Assembly: GCA_945915475.1 (NCBI GenBank)
Contig: CAMEFI010000008.1
Coordinates: forward strand, 29,270-93,269
DNA from: an uncultured Clostridium sp.
GTDB taxonomy: Bacteria > Bacillota > Clostridia > Lachnospirales > Lachnospiraceae
Length of the DNA: 64,000 nucleotides
Reading direction: 5' to 3'
Shown: one piece after another, positions 45,651 through 55,378 of the stretch
Numbering within the stretch: position 1 is the stretch's first letter
Layout of the letters: every line of letters starts with the position of its first letter
Position numbers and translations under genes: made by a program
Notes under the pieces: model-generated
The model's database searches: none
What the model was told of the DNA's origin: nothing
What the model saw: only the letters and a program-made list of their open reading frames with translations

Positions 45651-46568
45651 ATGGTTGAGAAAATCGGCTGCGTTTCTATGGATTTACAATACTATCCGGG
45701 ACAGGATTATTATAGTGATGGGGTAGTAGAAGATGAAATATTAGAGTTTGTTGCAAATAATCCACATTCAGAATATGATAGGTTTATCAAAGAAAAGAGA
45801 AGTTGGGCAGTTTTATATCATTTATCTCCAATTCGGGAGAATATTGTTTCAAGTATTGATATTACAGAGAAAGATCGTGTCTTGGAAATAGGTGCAGGAT
45901 GTGGAGCTATTACTGGTAAGTTATGTGATATGGCTCAAGAGGTGACTTGTATAGAATTATCTAAAAAAAGAAGTATGATCAATGCCAATCGAAACAAAGA
46001 TAAGAAGAATCTGAATATTATTGTGGGTAACTTTGAGACAATAGAAGAAAATTTAGGCGAGCAATATGATGTGATAACAATGATTGGGGTCTATGAGTAT
46101 GCGGCTTCCTATATCCATTCGGATAATCCATATGTTGATTTTATCAAGATAGCTATGACACATTTGAAATCAGATGGCAAATTGATTATTGCGATAGAAA
46201 ATCGTCTGGGAATGAAATATTTTGCTGGATGTAAAGAAGATCATGTGGGAAAGTTTTATGAAGGATTAGAAGGATATACCAATACACAGGGTATAGCTAC
46301 ATTCACAAAAGATGAGTTGATTTCTAATTTGAATCAGTGTGGGTATAGCAAAGTCGTATTCCGATATCCTTATCCGGATTACAAATTTCCAATTCAGATA
46401 TATTCTGATGATTACCTTCCTAAAGAGGGGGATTTAAATATGAATATATTGAATATGGATCAGGAACGGCAAATATTATTTGATGAATCTAAGGTATATG
46501 ATTCAATAGTAGGAACTTCCTTGTTCCCTATTTTTTCAAATTCATATCTGCTTGAAGTGATAAAGTAA
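45651..46568 (+). CDS. SAM-dependent methyltransferase (class I)
   Basis: A 305-residue enzyme. Motif I VLEIGAGCGAITGKL is at residues 77-91, followed by a conserved VTCIELSKKRS and a later VITMIGVYEYA. The ATG at 45651 has GGAGGAGAAC just before it and avoids overlap with wzt, so it is preferred over 45621. It stands between wzt and the kinase-like/GT2 protein, the arrangement expected of a split WbdD-like chain terminator in which methylation and phosphorylation cap the polymer. The methyl acceptor is not shown by sequence. Confidence 0.88.
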   Translation: MVEKIGCVSMDLQYYPGQDYYSDGVVEDEILEFVANNPHSEYDRFIKEKRSWAVLYHLSPIRENIVSSIDITEKDRVLEIGAGCGAITGKLCDMAQEVTCIELSKKRSMINANRNKDKKNLNIIVGNFETIEENLGEQYDVITMIGVYEYAASYIHSDNPYVDFIKIAMTHLKSDGKLIIAIENRLGMKYFAGCKEDHVGKFYEGLEGYTNTQGIATFTKDELISNLNQCGYSKVVFRYPYPDYKFPIQIYSDDYLPKEGDLNMNILNMDQERQILFDESKVYDSIVGTSLFPIFSNSYLLEVIK

Positions 46569-46581
46569 AATGGAGGAGTAT

Positions 46582-49500
46582 ATGGCTGAGAAGATAATAT
46601 ATACAAAGTTTTCGAATGATCGAACGGACAAGTATTGTATTGCTACTGATATTATTCAAAATGAAGAAAAACGATATGTGAGGAAAAGAGCACTTAATAA
46701 AGAAACAGAGGCTCATATCAAGAATTTAAAGGTTAGCCAAGAACGCTTGAATATGCTTTATAGTGATAGTCGGTTTAATGTAAATCGGATACTTGATGCA
46801 CAGGATAATTACGTGGATTTTGAATATATTTCAGGTATAAGTTATGATAAATTATTAGATGAATATGTTAATAAGAACGATTTTATTGGCGTTCTAGCAG
46901 GAATGAATTTGTTTTTTGACGAATTGTCAAAGTGTAAGACGATTCCGTTTGGGCAGTCTGATATATCAAAGCACTATTTTGGTGATGTTAAAGAATTATT
47001 GGGTGTTGCTGCATTGCCATATGCTGATGTGGATTTAATTTTTCAAAATGTAATTGTCGATAAGAATGAGAATTGGCATATTATTGATTATGAATGGTCA
47101 TTTGATTGTCAAATTCCGCTTAGATATCTTCAATACCGATCAATAATGTTATATGTATACGGATTAAGTAAGAGACATGCATTAATTGAAAAAGATGTAT
47201 TTAAACAATTCGGATTTACTGACAATGAGTTAGTGGTGTATGAGAGGATGGAACAGCATTTTCAAAAAGCAATTAAAGGTGAGCATGATCAACTGGGAGA
47301 TTTCTATCATGTGATGGGTATGCCGGCTTTATCTGTAGATTCATTGGTACGGGATAAAAAGAAACATATGATAGAGGTGTTTGTTGACCGGGGAAAGGGG
47401 TTCCAAGAAAATGAAAAGATGTATTTTGATTGCTTTCCAGTTAAGGTTGAAGTTGATGAAAATGTAAAGGCAATTCGAATTGATCCCATGAGTACCGAGG
47501 GAGTGGTGATTGTTCGTTCAATACAGGATAATAAGAAACGTGACTTTGAATATACTGTAAATGGAATATCTGAGGATAATAAATTATATTGGTTTGAACA
47601 TGATGATCCATCTGTCGTTGTTAAAAATATATATATTGATTCGGCATATTTTCTGATTGATATGGATATTCTTCCGTTTGAACATGGAAATGAAACTATA
47701 TATAATGTTATGAAATCAGAAATAAGTACATTGAAATCAGAAATAAATGTATTAAAAACAGAGAATCAAAGCTTGACTTGTGATATTCAAGCAAAGACGG
47801 AAGAAATTACCCAAAGGGATGAAATGATTGTACGATTAGAACAGGATATTGGTTCTATTCATCAGTCTTTCTCATGGAAAATAACTGCACCAATGAGAAT
47901 ACTGGCATTAAGTGGATATCGGCTTATTCGAAAATTTAAATTGACAGCTCTGTGTTATGATGGTTTTCGGTATTTGTTAAAATTTGGAATTCGTTCTACT
48001 GCAAGACGGATAAAAGAATTGTATGGTAAATCATCGGCTGTATTAGATGAGAGAGATTTTGATTTACCACTGGATGTAGTGGAACAACAAAGAGCTATGA
48101 AGTTTGAATTCGAACCGGTAATCAGTATATTGGTTCCATTATATAATACACCAGAGATATTTCTGAAAGAAATGATAGATTCAGTCTGTAATCAGACTTA
48201 TGGAAAGTGGGAACTGTGTCTGGCTGATGGGAGTGATAAAGACCATTTGACTGTGGAAAAAACATGCCGGGAATATTACAAAAAAGATAATAGAATTAAA
48301 TATAAAAAACTTGATAAAAATCTTGGAATATCAGAGAATACCAATGCGTGCATTGAATTAGCAACAGGTGATTATATTGGTTTGTTTGATCATGATGATC
48401 TGCTGACACAGGATGCTTTATTTGAAGTAGTAAAACGAATTAACGAAAAAGAAAATGTTGATGTAGTCTATACAGATGAGGATAAGTTGTTATATAATGC
48501 GAAAGATGGTTCTGCAAAATATGTAGAACCGCATTGTAAATCGGATTTTAATTTGGATTTGTTACGCACTAATAATTATATTTGCCATTTTTTTGTTGTA
48601 AACAGGGCTATTGTAGATAAGGTTGGAGGTTTTCGGAGTGCTTATGATGGTTCGCAGGATTATGATTTCATTTTAAGATGCGTAGAAAATGCTAAGAGTG
48701 TTGAACATATTGCAAAAATATTGTATCATTGGAGAATACATGCAAATTCTACAGCAGCGAATCCACAAAGTAAGATGTATTGCTATGAAGCAGGTAAACA
48801 TGCCATAGAGGCGCATCTTGAAAGAATGCAAATCAAGGCAGATGTGGAAATGACCGAACATCTCGGATTTTACCGCGTGAAGTATCCAGTAAAGGAGAAA
48901 CCATTAGTATCTATTATTATTCCAAATAAAGATGAAAAGCAAACACTTGAAAAGTGTATTCATTCTATTGAGCAGAAAACAACATATGATAATTATGAGA
49001 TTATTATTGTTGAAAATAACAGTGTGACAACTGAGATATTTGAATATTATAATGAACTTTCGAAGGATAGACGGATTAAGGTGATTCATTGGGAAGATGA
49101 GTTTAATTATTCAAAAATCAATAATTATGGTGTGTCGCAGTCAAATGGAGAATATATTATTCTTTTGAATAATGATGTAGAAGTGATATCTGACTGTTGG
49201 ATGGAAGAGCTTCTTGCAAATTGTCAAAGAGAAGAAGTAGGTATTGTAGGAGCCAAATTGCTTTATCCAGATAATACAGTGCAACATGCAGGAGTTATTA
49301 TTGGTTTAGGGGGTATTGCCGGTCATGCATTTGTTGGATTGGATGGTAATCACCCAGGATATTTTGGACGGGCATTTGTTCAACAGGATCTTAGCGCAGT
49401 AACAGCTGCATGTTTAATGGTAAGCAGAAGAGTATACAATGAAGTTAATGGATTAGAAGAACAATTGAAGGTGGCATTTAATGATGTTGATTTTTGCTTG

Positions 49501-49752
49501 AAAGTCAGAAACTCAGGTTATCTTGTTGTAATGAATCCTAATGTTAAATTATATCATTATGAATCAAAGTCACGAGGGGCAGAAGATACACCGGAAAAGC
49601 ATGCACGATTTGCTTCGGAAGTAAACTATATGGCAGAACATTGGAGAGACATATTAGAAAGTGGAGATCCATATTATAATAAAAATCTGACATTAGTAAG
49701 AGGAGATTTTTCAATAAAGGGGAAAGATGAAGTATCACCGAGTTATATATGA
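46582..49752 (+). CDS. Kinase-like domain, coiled coil and two GT2 domains in one protein
   Basis: A 1056-residue multidomain protein. Residues 1-250 resemble an APH/WbdD-type kinase: ADVDLIFQN (Asp149/151, Asn156) and IIDYEW (Asp169) are in the places of the catalytic loop and metal-binding Asp. A beta domain (260-365) follows, then a coiled coil (about 374-425), a first GT2 (512-760, LVPLYNTPEIF, FDHDDLL) and a second GT2 (about 772-1020, IIIPNKDEKQTL, LLNNDVEV). GGAGG is five bases before the ATG at 46582. The kinase assignment is motif-based; it could be a pseudokinase. Confidence 0.82.
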   Translation: MAEKIIYTKFSNDRTDKYCIATDIIQNEEKRYVRKRALNKETEAHIKNLKVSQERLNMLYSDSRFNVNRILDAQDNYVDFEYISGISYDKLLDEYVNKNDFIGVLAGMNLFFDELSKCKTIPFGQSDISKHYFGDVKELLGVAALPYADVDLIFQNVIVDKNENWHIIDYEWSFDCQIPLRYLQYRSIMLYVYGLSKRHALIEKDVFKQFGFTDNELVVYERMEQHFQKAIKGEHDQLGDFYHVMGMPALSVDSLVRDKKKHMIEVFVDRGKGFQENEKMYFDCFPVKVEVDENVKAIRIDPMSTEGVVIVRSIQDNKKRDFEYTVNGISEDNKLYWFEHDDPSVVVKNIYIDSAYFLIDMDILPFEHGNETIYNVMKSEISTLKSEINVLKTENQSLTCDIQAKTEEITQRDEMIVRLEQDIGSIHQSFSWKITAPMRILALSGYRLIRKFKLTALCYDGFRYLLKFGIRSTARRIKELYGKSSAVLDERDFDLPLDVVEQQRAMKFEFEPVISILVPLYNTPEIFLKEMIDSVCNQTYGKWELCLADGSDKDHLTVEKTCREYYKKDNRIKYKKLDKNLGISENTNACIELATGDYIGLFDHDDLLTQDALFEVVKRINEKENVDVVYTDEDKLLYNAKDGSAKYVEPHCKSDFNLDLLRTNNYICHFFVVNRAIVDKVGGFRSAYDGSQDYDFILRCVENAKSVEHIAKILYHWRIHANSTAANPQSKMYCYEAGKHAIEAHLERMQIKADVEMTEHLGFYRVKYPVKEKPLVSIIIPNKDEKQTLEKCIHSIEQKTTYDNYEIIIVENNSVTTEIFEYYNELSKDRRIKVIHWEDEFNYSKINNYGVSQSNGEYIILLNNDVEVISDCWMEELLANCQREEVGIVGAKLLYPDNTVQHAGVIIGLGGIAGHAFVGLDGNHPGYFGRAFVQQDLSAVTAACLMVSRRVYNEVNGLEEQLKVAFNDVDFCLKVRNSGYLVVMNPNVKLYHYESKSRGAEDTPEKHARFASEVNYMAEHWRDILESGDPYYNKNLTLVRGDFSIKGKDEVSPSYI

Positions 49753-49793
49753 CTATCTTTTTAATGATATATAGTATAAGAGAGGTTAAGAGT

Positions 49794-51365
49794 GTGGAAA
49801 AAAGAACAGAAATTAAAAAAAACAGTTTAAATAAGATATGTATGTTCTTTGCGTTATTTTGTTTTTATTTTATATTGCAATTAAAGTTTGTGAATGACAT
49901 GTGGTTCGGAACAGACGAATTGGATATTATGGTTTTAGGAAAAGCTATTGCAAGAGGAAGGTTGCTTTATGTAGATATTTTTTCACAACATATGCCAATT
50001 TCTTATTATATTAGTGCTTTGTTTTATAAGTTGGGGGCTGTTTCGGTAACAGATCAAAGAGTGGCATTTTATCTTTTTTTTGCATTAATGTGGACAAGCA
50101 TAGTTTTTGTTTATAATAAAGTTGTTGATTATAAGGTTTTGATACTTTATCCATTGATTCATTGTTGTTTAATACAAAATTATGATTTAGGTACTACTAT
50201 TTTGTCAGAACATTTAGCTGGATGTGGTGCGATAGTGCTTGCACTAGAGTTTTTTGCTTTTGTAAAAACAAGATTATTAACTAAAAGATCTTATTTTATG
50301 ATTTCTTATGGAATTATATTGACATTTGGTACTATTTTTATATCTGTATATGCATTGTTTTTTTTGGCAGTAGGAGTCGTTTTACTTGAATTAAAATGGG
50401 GAAAAAACGAAATAAATAAAAAGCAATGGATTAGGATAATGCTGAAACGATATATTGGATTAGGCGGTGCAATTGCTGTTCCGTGGATTATATTGATGAT
50501 GTATTATTTTTGTACACATTCTTTTAGTGAATTTATTTATGGGGCATATACAATTAATAGAACAGTGTATCCTAAATATAATGGAGGAACTGGAAATAAT
50601 ATTTTATCGATGTTTTTTGTTCCTATAGAAATGGTGGCATCTTTTATAACAAATGGTTTTAATATAAATAGTTGGTCATATGTTACTATACTGCAATGGA
50701 TTGTGATAATATGTGGCTTTGTATTTCTTTTCTTGGTTGCATCACAATATGGGAAGATTGAAAGTATTATTTTGTTTTTGTTTATCTATGCGTTAGGAAT
50801 AAGAGGAATATTTAACTTTCATGGAACGGCTTGTGTTGAAATGTTAGCATTTGCCACAGCATATGTTATAGTATATCTATATAAAAAATCTGTTGATATA
50901 GATAATAAAAGAATTATACAAATCGGGAATTTATTATTATGTATATTAATATTTAGCGGTTATGCAAATAATATTTCTAAATTTTCAACATTAAATTTTC
51001 GGGATGAAGATTCGGAACAAAGTTCTATCATAGAACAAATAACAGAAAAAGATGAAAGTATTTGGATGTTAACATTTGATAATGCTGATATGATGATGGC
51101 TGATAGAGTTCCTATTGGAGGAGCAGTTACTACACCATGGACATGGCAGGATTTTGGGAAAAAAGAATTTAGCAAAATAAAAGAAATTAGTCCAAGAGTA
51201 GCTATATTTGATGAAAATCATGAAGTGTGGGGAAATGAATTGAAAAAGTATGCTCCTCGGGCAGTGAAATATATAAAAAATAATTATGTACAAATACCGG
51301 GAACAACCTCGCTTTATGTACGTAAAGATTATTATAATGAAGCAATGAAAAAGATTGAAAAATAG
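49794..51365 (+). CDS. Polytopic membrane protein, GT-C-like
   Basis: A 523-residue integral membrane protein with about 11 helices. The loop after the first helix has FGTDELDIMVLGKAIARG, matching the acidic motif of GT-C/ArnT-like transferases, and a soluble tail of about 100 residues ends the protein. AGAGG is eight bases before the GTG at 49794; the ATG at 49749 overlaps the upstream gene and lacks a ribosome site. Very A+T-rich, like the ABC genes before it. Function beyond a polyprenyl-sugar transferase guess is unknown. Confidence 0.72.
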   Translation: MEKRTEIKKNSLNKICMFFALFCFYFILQLKFVNDMWFGTDELDIMVLGKAIARGRLLYVDIFSQHMPISYYISALFYKLGAVSVTDQRVAFYLFFALMWTSIVFVYNKVVDYKVLILYPLIHCCLIQNYDLGTTILSEHLAGCGAIVLALEFFAFVKTRLLTKRSYFMISYGIILTFGTIFISVYALFFLAVGVVLLELKWGKNEINKKQWIRIMLKRYIGLGGAIAVPWIILMMYYFCTHSFSEFIYGAYTINRTVYPKYNGGTGNNILSMFFVPIEMVASFITNGFNINSWSYVTILQWIVIICGFVFLFLVASQYGKIESIILFLFIYALGIRGIFNFHGTACVEMLAFATAYVIVYLYKKSVDIDNKRIIQIGNLLLCILIFSGYANNISKFSTLNFRDEDSEQSSIIEQITEKDESIWMLTFDNADMMMADRVPIGGAVTTPWTWQDFGKKEFSKIKEISPRVAIFDENHEVWGNELKKYAPRAVKYIKNNYVQIPGTTSLYVRKDYYNEAMKKIEK

Positions 51366-51387
51366 AATATGAGAATGGAGGATATTC

Positions 51388-52167
51388 ATGAAAGTAGTTA
51401 TTTTAGCAGGAGGATTTGGAACCCGTATTTCGGAAGAATCAGAATACAAACCAAAACCAATGATTGAGATTGGAGGTATGCCGATATTATGGCATATCAT
51501 GAAGGAGTATTCCTATTATGGATATAACGAGTTTGTGATTTGTGCAGGATACAAGCAGCACGTGATCAAGGAATGGTTTGCAGATTATTTTTTGCATACA
51601 TCAGACATCACATTTGATTTTACACAGGGGAATAAGATGATTGTGCATAATCAGTATTCAGAACCGTGGAAGGTAACGGTTGTGGATACCGGTCTGCATA
51701 CCATGACAGGTGGACGAATCAAGAGAATCCAGCCATATGTGAACAATGAAACCTTTATGATGACCTACGGAGATGGTGTCTGCGATGTAAATATGAATGA
51801 TTTAGTGGAATTTCATAAGTCACATGGCAAGATTGCAACCCTTACCTCTGTATTGCTTGAGCAGGCGAAAGGTGTGCTTGACATTGGTGGGGATAATGCA
51901 GTACACTCATTCAGAGAAAAGAGTGTGACGGATGGTTCTCCAATTAATGCGGGATATATGGTGTTAGAACCGGAGATTTTTGATTATATTGATGGGGATG
52001 ATACGGTCTTTGAGAGGAAACCCTTGGAGAGTCTGGCCGCTAAGGGAGAATTAATGTCCTATTCCCACACCGGTTACTGGCAATGCATGGATACAAAGAG
52101 AGAAAAAGATATATTAGAGAAGCTTTGGAATGAGAAGAAAGCACCTTGGAAGAAATGGGAGGATTAA
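51388..52167 (+). CDS. rfbF: Glucose-1-phosphate cytidylyltransferase
   Basis: The 259-residue enzyme that makes CDP-glucose, entry to all CDP-3,6-dideoxyhexoses. It has the nucleotide loop VVILAGGFGTRISEES, KPKPMIEIGGMPILWHIM and TYGDGVCDVN, and its length is standard for RfbF/DdhA. AGGA before the ATG is well placed. The rest of the pathway is in the next eight genes, with the 4,6-dehydratase displaced to 59900. From here to 60964 the base composition is less A+T-rich than on either side. Confidence 0.95.
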   Translation: MKVVILAGGFGTRISEESEYKPKPMIEIGGMPILWHIMKEYSYYGYNEFVICAGYKQHVIKEWFADYFLHTSDITFDFTQGNKMIVHNQYSEPWKVTVVDTGLHTMTGGRIKRIQPYVNNETFMMTYGDGVCDVNMNDLVEFHKSHGKIATLTSVLLEQAKGVLDIGGDNAVHSFREKSVTDGSPINAGYMVLEPEIFDYIDGDDTVFERKPLESLAAKGELMSYSHTGYWQCMDTKREKDILEKLWNEKKAPWKKWED

Positions 52168-52171
52168 TAAC

Positions 52172-53512
52172 ATGTTTGAAAACAAGACAGAAGAACAGGC
52201 AAAGAAAGAAATCTTAGATATGGTAGCAGAATACTGTGATACCTATCATAATCAGAAGAAAGAGTTTCAACCGGGAGACCGTATTACTTATGCATCCCGT
52301 GTGTATGATCATGAAGAGATGTGTAATCTGGTAGATTCTGCGTTGGAATTCTGGCTGACATCCGGCAGATATACTGCAGAGTTTGAAAAGGTATTTGCAG
52401 AATATCTGGGAGTAAAGTATTGTTCATTGGTGAATTCCGGTTCTTCCGCAAACCTGAATGCATTCATGGCATTGACATCTCCGTTATTAGGTGATCGCCA
52501 GGTGAAGCCGGGAGACGAGATGATTACAGTGGCAGCGGGATTTCCTACTACAGTGACACCGGCTATTCAGTATGGTGTGATTCCGGTATTTATTGATGTG
52601 ACAATTCCACAGTACAACATGGATGTAACACAGTTAGAAGCTGCGTTGTCACCGAAGACAAAGGTAGTAATGGCAGCCCATACATTGGGTAATCCATTTG
52701 ATCTGAAAGCAGTGAAAGAATTCTGTGATAAGCATAACCTGTGGTTGATTGAGGATAACTGTGATGCATTAGGTACAAAATATACAATTGATGGAGAAGA
52801 GAAGTTCTCCGGAACAATCGGTGATATCGGAACATCTTCTTTCTATCCGCCACATCATATGACAATGGGTGAAGGTGGGGCTGTTTACACCAATAATCCG
52901 TTGTTACACAAATGTATACGTTCTTTCCGTGACTGGGGAAGAGACTGTGTCTGTGCATCCGGACAGGACAACCTTTGTGGACATCGCTTTGACAAACAGT
53001 ATGGAGAATTACCGTTAGGATATGACCATAAGTATGTATATTCACATTTTGGATATAATCTGAAAGCGACGGATATGCAGGCTGCAGTTGGTTGTGCACA
53101 GATTAAGAAATTCCCTGGATTTGTTGAGAAGAGAAGACATAATTTTGACCGGTTGAAGGCAGCACTTGCAGGTTGTGAGGATAAGTTGATCTTACCGGAA
53201 CCATGCGAGAATTCCCGTCCGAGCTGGTTCGGTTTCCTGATTACCTGCAAAGAGGGTGTTGACCGGAATAAGGTGGTTCCATATATTGAGAGTCACGGGG
53301 TACAGACCAGAATGCTGTTTGCCGGTAATCTGACAAAGCATCCATGCTTTGACCAGATGAGAGCATCCGGTGAAGGATACCGGATTGTAGGGGATCTGAA
53401 GAATACAGACCGTATTATGGAAGATACATTCTGGGTAGGTGTATATCCGGGAATGACCGATGAGATGATTGATTATATGGCACAGGTAATTAAAGAGGCT
53501 GTTAATCAGTAA
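52172..53512 (+). CDS. rfbH: CDP-4-keto-6-deoxyglucose 3-dehydrase (E1), PMP and [2Fe-2S] enzyme
   Basis: The 446-residue C3-deoxygenase. The usual DegT-family PLP lysine is replaced by histidine in SFYPPHHMTMGEGGAV (His228), and the [2Fe-2S] ligands are Cys259, Cys261 and Cys269 in DCVCASGQDNLC (spacing C-x-C-x7-C). Both are the signature of E1/RfbH and not of an aminotransferase. The ATG at 52172 has GGGAGG nine bases upstream; the frame continues back into rfbF but that part is not needed. The reductase E3 that normally serves E1 is not in the window. Confidence 0.96.
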   Translation: MFENKTEEQAKKEILDMVAEYCDTYHNQKKEFQPGDRITYASRVYDHEEMCNLVDSALEFWLTSGRYTAEFEKVFAEYLGVKYCSLVNSGSSANLNAFMALTSPLLGDRQVKPGDEMITVAAGFPTTVTPAIQYGVIPVFIDVTIPQYNMDVTQLEAALSPKTKVVMAAHTLGNPFDLKAVKEFCDKHNLWLIEDNCDALGTKYTIDGEEKFSGTIGDIGTSSFYPPHHMTMGEGGAVYTNNPLLHKCIRSFRDWGRDCVCASGQDNLCGHRFDKQYGELPLGYDHKYVYSHFGYNLKATDMQAAVGCAQIKKFPGFVEKRRHNFDRLKAALAGCEDKLILPEPCENSRPSWFGFLITCKEGVDRNKVVPYIESHGVQTRMLFAGNLTKHPCFDQMRASGEGYRIVGDLKNTDRIMEDTFWVGVYPGMTDEMIDYMAQVIKEAVNQ

Positions 53513-53535
53513 GAGATAGATTCAGGAGGATAGTC

Positions 53536-55368
53536 ATGAAACAGAGACTGGCAGATTATGTTGCAGATTTTTTGGTAGAACACGGAGTGACCGATTGCTT
53601 TAGCGTAGTTGGAGGAGGAGCAATGCACTTAAATGATGCATTGGGACATAAGGATGGTTTGAAAGTAACCTATAACCATCACGAGCAGGCTTGTGCCATT
53701 GCGGCAGAGGCATATGCAAGATTAGATAACCGGATTGCAGCGGTCTGTGTGACAACAGGTCCGGGAGGGACGAATGCTTTGACCGGTGTAGTAGGTGGAT
53801 GGTTAGATTCTATTCCCATGTTCATCATCAGTGGTCAGGTGCGTTATGATACGACGGCAAGATATGCACTATCCTATACAGAGACTCCGTTACGAGCAAT
53901 GGGTGATCAGGAATATGATATTGTAAAGTCCGTAGAACCAATGACGAAATATGCGACCATGATAGAAGATCCAACTCAGATCCGGTATGCGTTGGAAAAA
54001 GCGTGGCATCTTGCAACAACCGGAAGACCGGGACCTGTATGGATTGATATTCCGGTAAATTATCAGGGTGGCTATATAGAGACAGATGATCTGGTGGGAT
54101 ATGATCCGGCAGAAGATGATGCAAAGTTACCTCCTGAAGTGGAAGAATCTACTATTCAGACAATATTAGAGAAGATTAAGAAAGCAAAGAGACCGGTATT
54201 TCATGCAGGATACGGAATCCGCCTGTCTGGTGGATATGATGCATTCCGCAAAGTGGCAGAGAAACTGAACATTCCAATCGTAACTTACTGGAATGCGGTG
54301 GATCTGATTGAAGATGATAATCCGTTATATTGTGGTCGGGCAGGTAATATGGGAGACAGACCGGGCAACTGGGCCATTCAGAATGCAGACCTGATTCTTG
54401 CAGTGGGAACCCGTATATCCATCCGTCAGGTGGGATATAACTGGAAGACATGGGCACGGGCTGCAGAAGTGATTATGGTAGATATTGACCCGGCAGAACT
54501 GAAGAAACCGACCTTACATGTGGAGATGCCTGTGTGGGCAGATGCCAGGGACTTTTTAACAAAGATGGACCAGACATTATCCGGTCAGTTGCGTGGAGAT
54601 GACGAATGGCTTGCAACCTGCCAGAGATGGAAAAAAGAATATCCGGCAGTACTTCCAAGACAGTGGGAAGAGAATGGGGAGACTGCTAATGTCTATGCAT
54701 TTGTACGTTATCTAAGCAGTCAGTTACCGGAGAACAGTTTAACTGCTGTATCGAATGGAGCATGCTGTGTGGTAGGCAATCAGGCATATGTGATCCAGAA
54801 GGGAAGCCGTATGGCGAATAACAGTGCCATCGCCAGTATGGGATACGGATTGCCTGCTGCAATTGGAACCTGTATCGGTGGCGGAAGAAGAACGACCATC
54901 TGCCTGGAAGGAGATGGCAGTATCATGATGAATCTGCAGGAACTTCAGACGGTATTGACGAACAAATTACCAATCAAGATTTTCCTGATTAATAATAATG
55001 GATATCATTCCATCCGGCTGACACAGAATAATCTGTTCAGTGAGCATTCCAAGGTTGGAATTGGAGAGGAGTCAGGAGATCTTTCATTCCCGAATTTTGA
55101 GAAGATTGCAGGGGCTTTTGGGTATCCATATTACTGTGCACACAGCAATGCACAGATGAAGCAGGTGGTAGATGAAGTGTTGTCGCTAGACGGTCCGGTG
55201 TTCTGTGAGATCTTTACGGATACAAAGCAGGTATGGGAACCGAAGAGCAGCACAAAACGTTTAGAGGATGGTACACTTGTAAGTCCTCCTTTAGAGGATC
55301 TTGCACCGTTCTTACCAAGGGAAGAATTGGAGAAACAGATGTTTATTCCGTTATTGGAAGAAGAATAG
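53536..55368 (+). CDS. ThDP-dependent acetolactate-synthase-like enzyme (YerE-like)
   Basis: A 610-residue ThDP enzyme with all three domains: VVGGGAMHLNDAL and NHHEQACAIAAEAYAR at the N-terminus (catalytic Glu in HHEQA), a central FAD/Rossmann-like domain, and the ThDP-binding GDGSIMMNLQELQT to NNNGYHSIRLTQ. In Yersinia, YerE in this position adds a two-carbon acetyl branch from pyruvate to CDP-3,6-dideoxy-4-keto-glucose (yersiniose). Lying directly after E1, the same use is likely here. An ordinary acetolactate synthase is a weaker alternative because no small subunit or branched-chain genes are near. Confidence 0.85.
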   Translation: MKQRLADYVADFLVEHGVTDCFSVVGGGAMHLNDALGHKDGLKVTYNHHEQACAIAAEAYARLDNRIAAVCVTTGPGGTNALTGVVGGWLDSIPMFIISGQVRYDTTARYALSYTETPLRAMGDQEYDIVKSVEPMTKYATMIEDPTQIRYALEKAWHLATTGRPGPVWIDIPVNYQGGYIETDDLVGYDPAEDDAKLPPEVEESTIQTILEKIKKAKRPVFHAGYGIRLSGGYDAFRKVAEKLNIPIVTYWNAVDLIEDDNPLYCGRAGNMGDRPGNWAIQNADLILAVGTRISIRQVGYNWKTWARAAEVIMVDIDPAELKKPTLHVEMPVWADARDFLTKMDQTLSGQLRGDDEWLATCQRWKKEYPAVLPRQWEENGETANVYAFVRYLSSQLPENSLTAVSNGACCVVGNQAYVIQKGSRMANNSAIASMGYGLPAAIGTCIGGGRRTTICLEGDGSIMMNLQELQTVLTNKLPIKIFLINNNGYHSIRLTQNNLFSEHSKVGIGEESGDLSFPNFEKIAGAFGYPYYCAHSNAQMKQVVDEVLSLDGPVFCEIFTDTKQVWEPKSSTKRLEDGTLVSPPLEDLAPFLPREELEKQMFIPLLEEE

Positions 55369-55378
55369 TTAGGAGAGA

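Noticed and set aside
52590..53099. Long antisense open frames over rfbH, glmS, gltB and other genes
   Set aside because: They lie opposite strongly conserved genes, lack ribosome sites and have the composition expected of shadows.
53536..55368. Branched-chain amino-acid acetolactate synthase
   Set aside because: No ilvN, ilvC or leu genes are near, and it is flanked by CDP-sugar enzymes, so a YerE-like role fits better.
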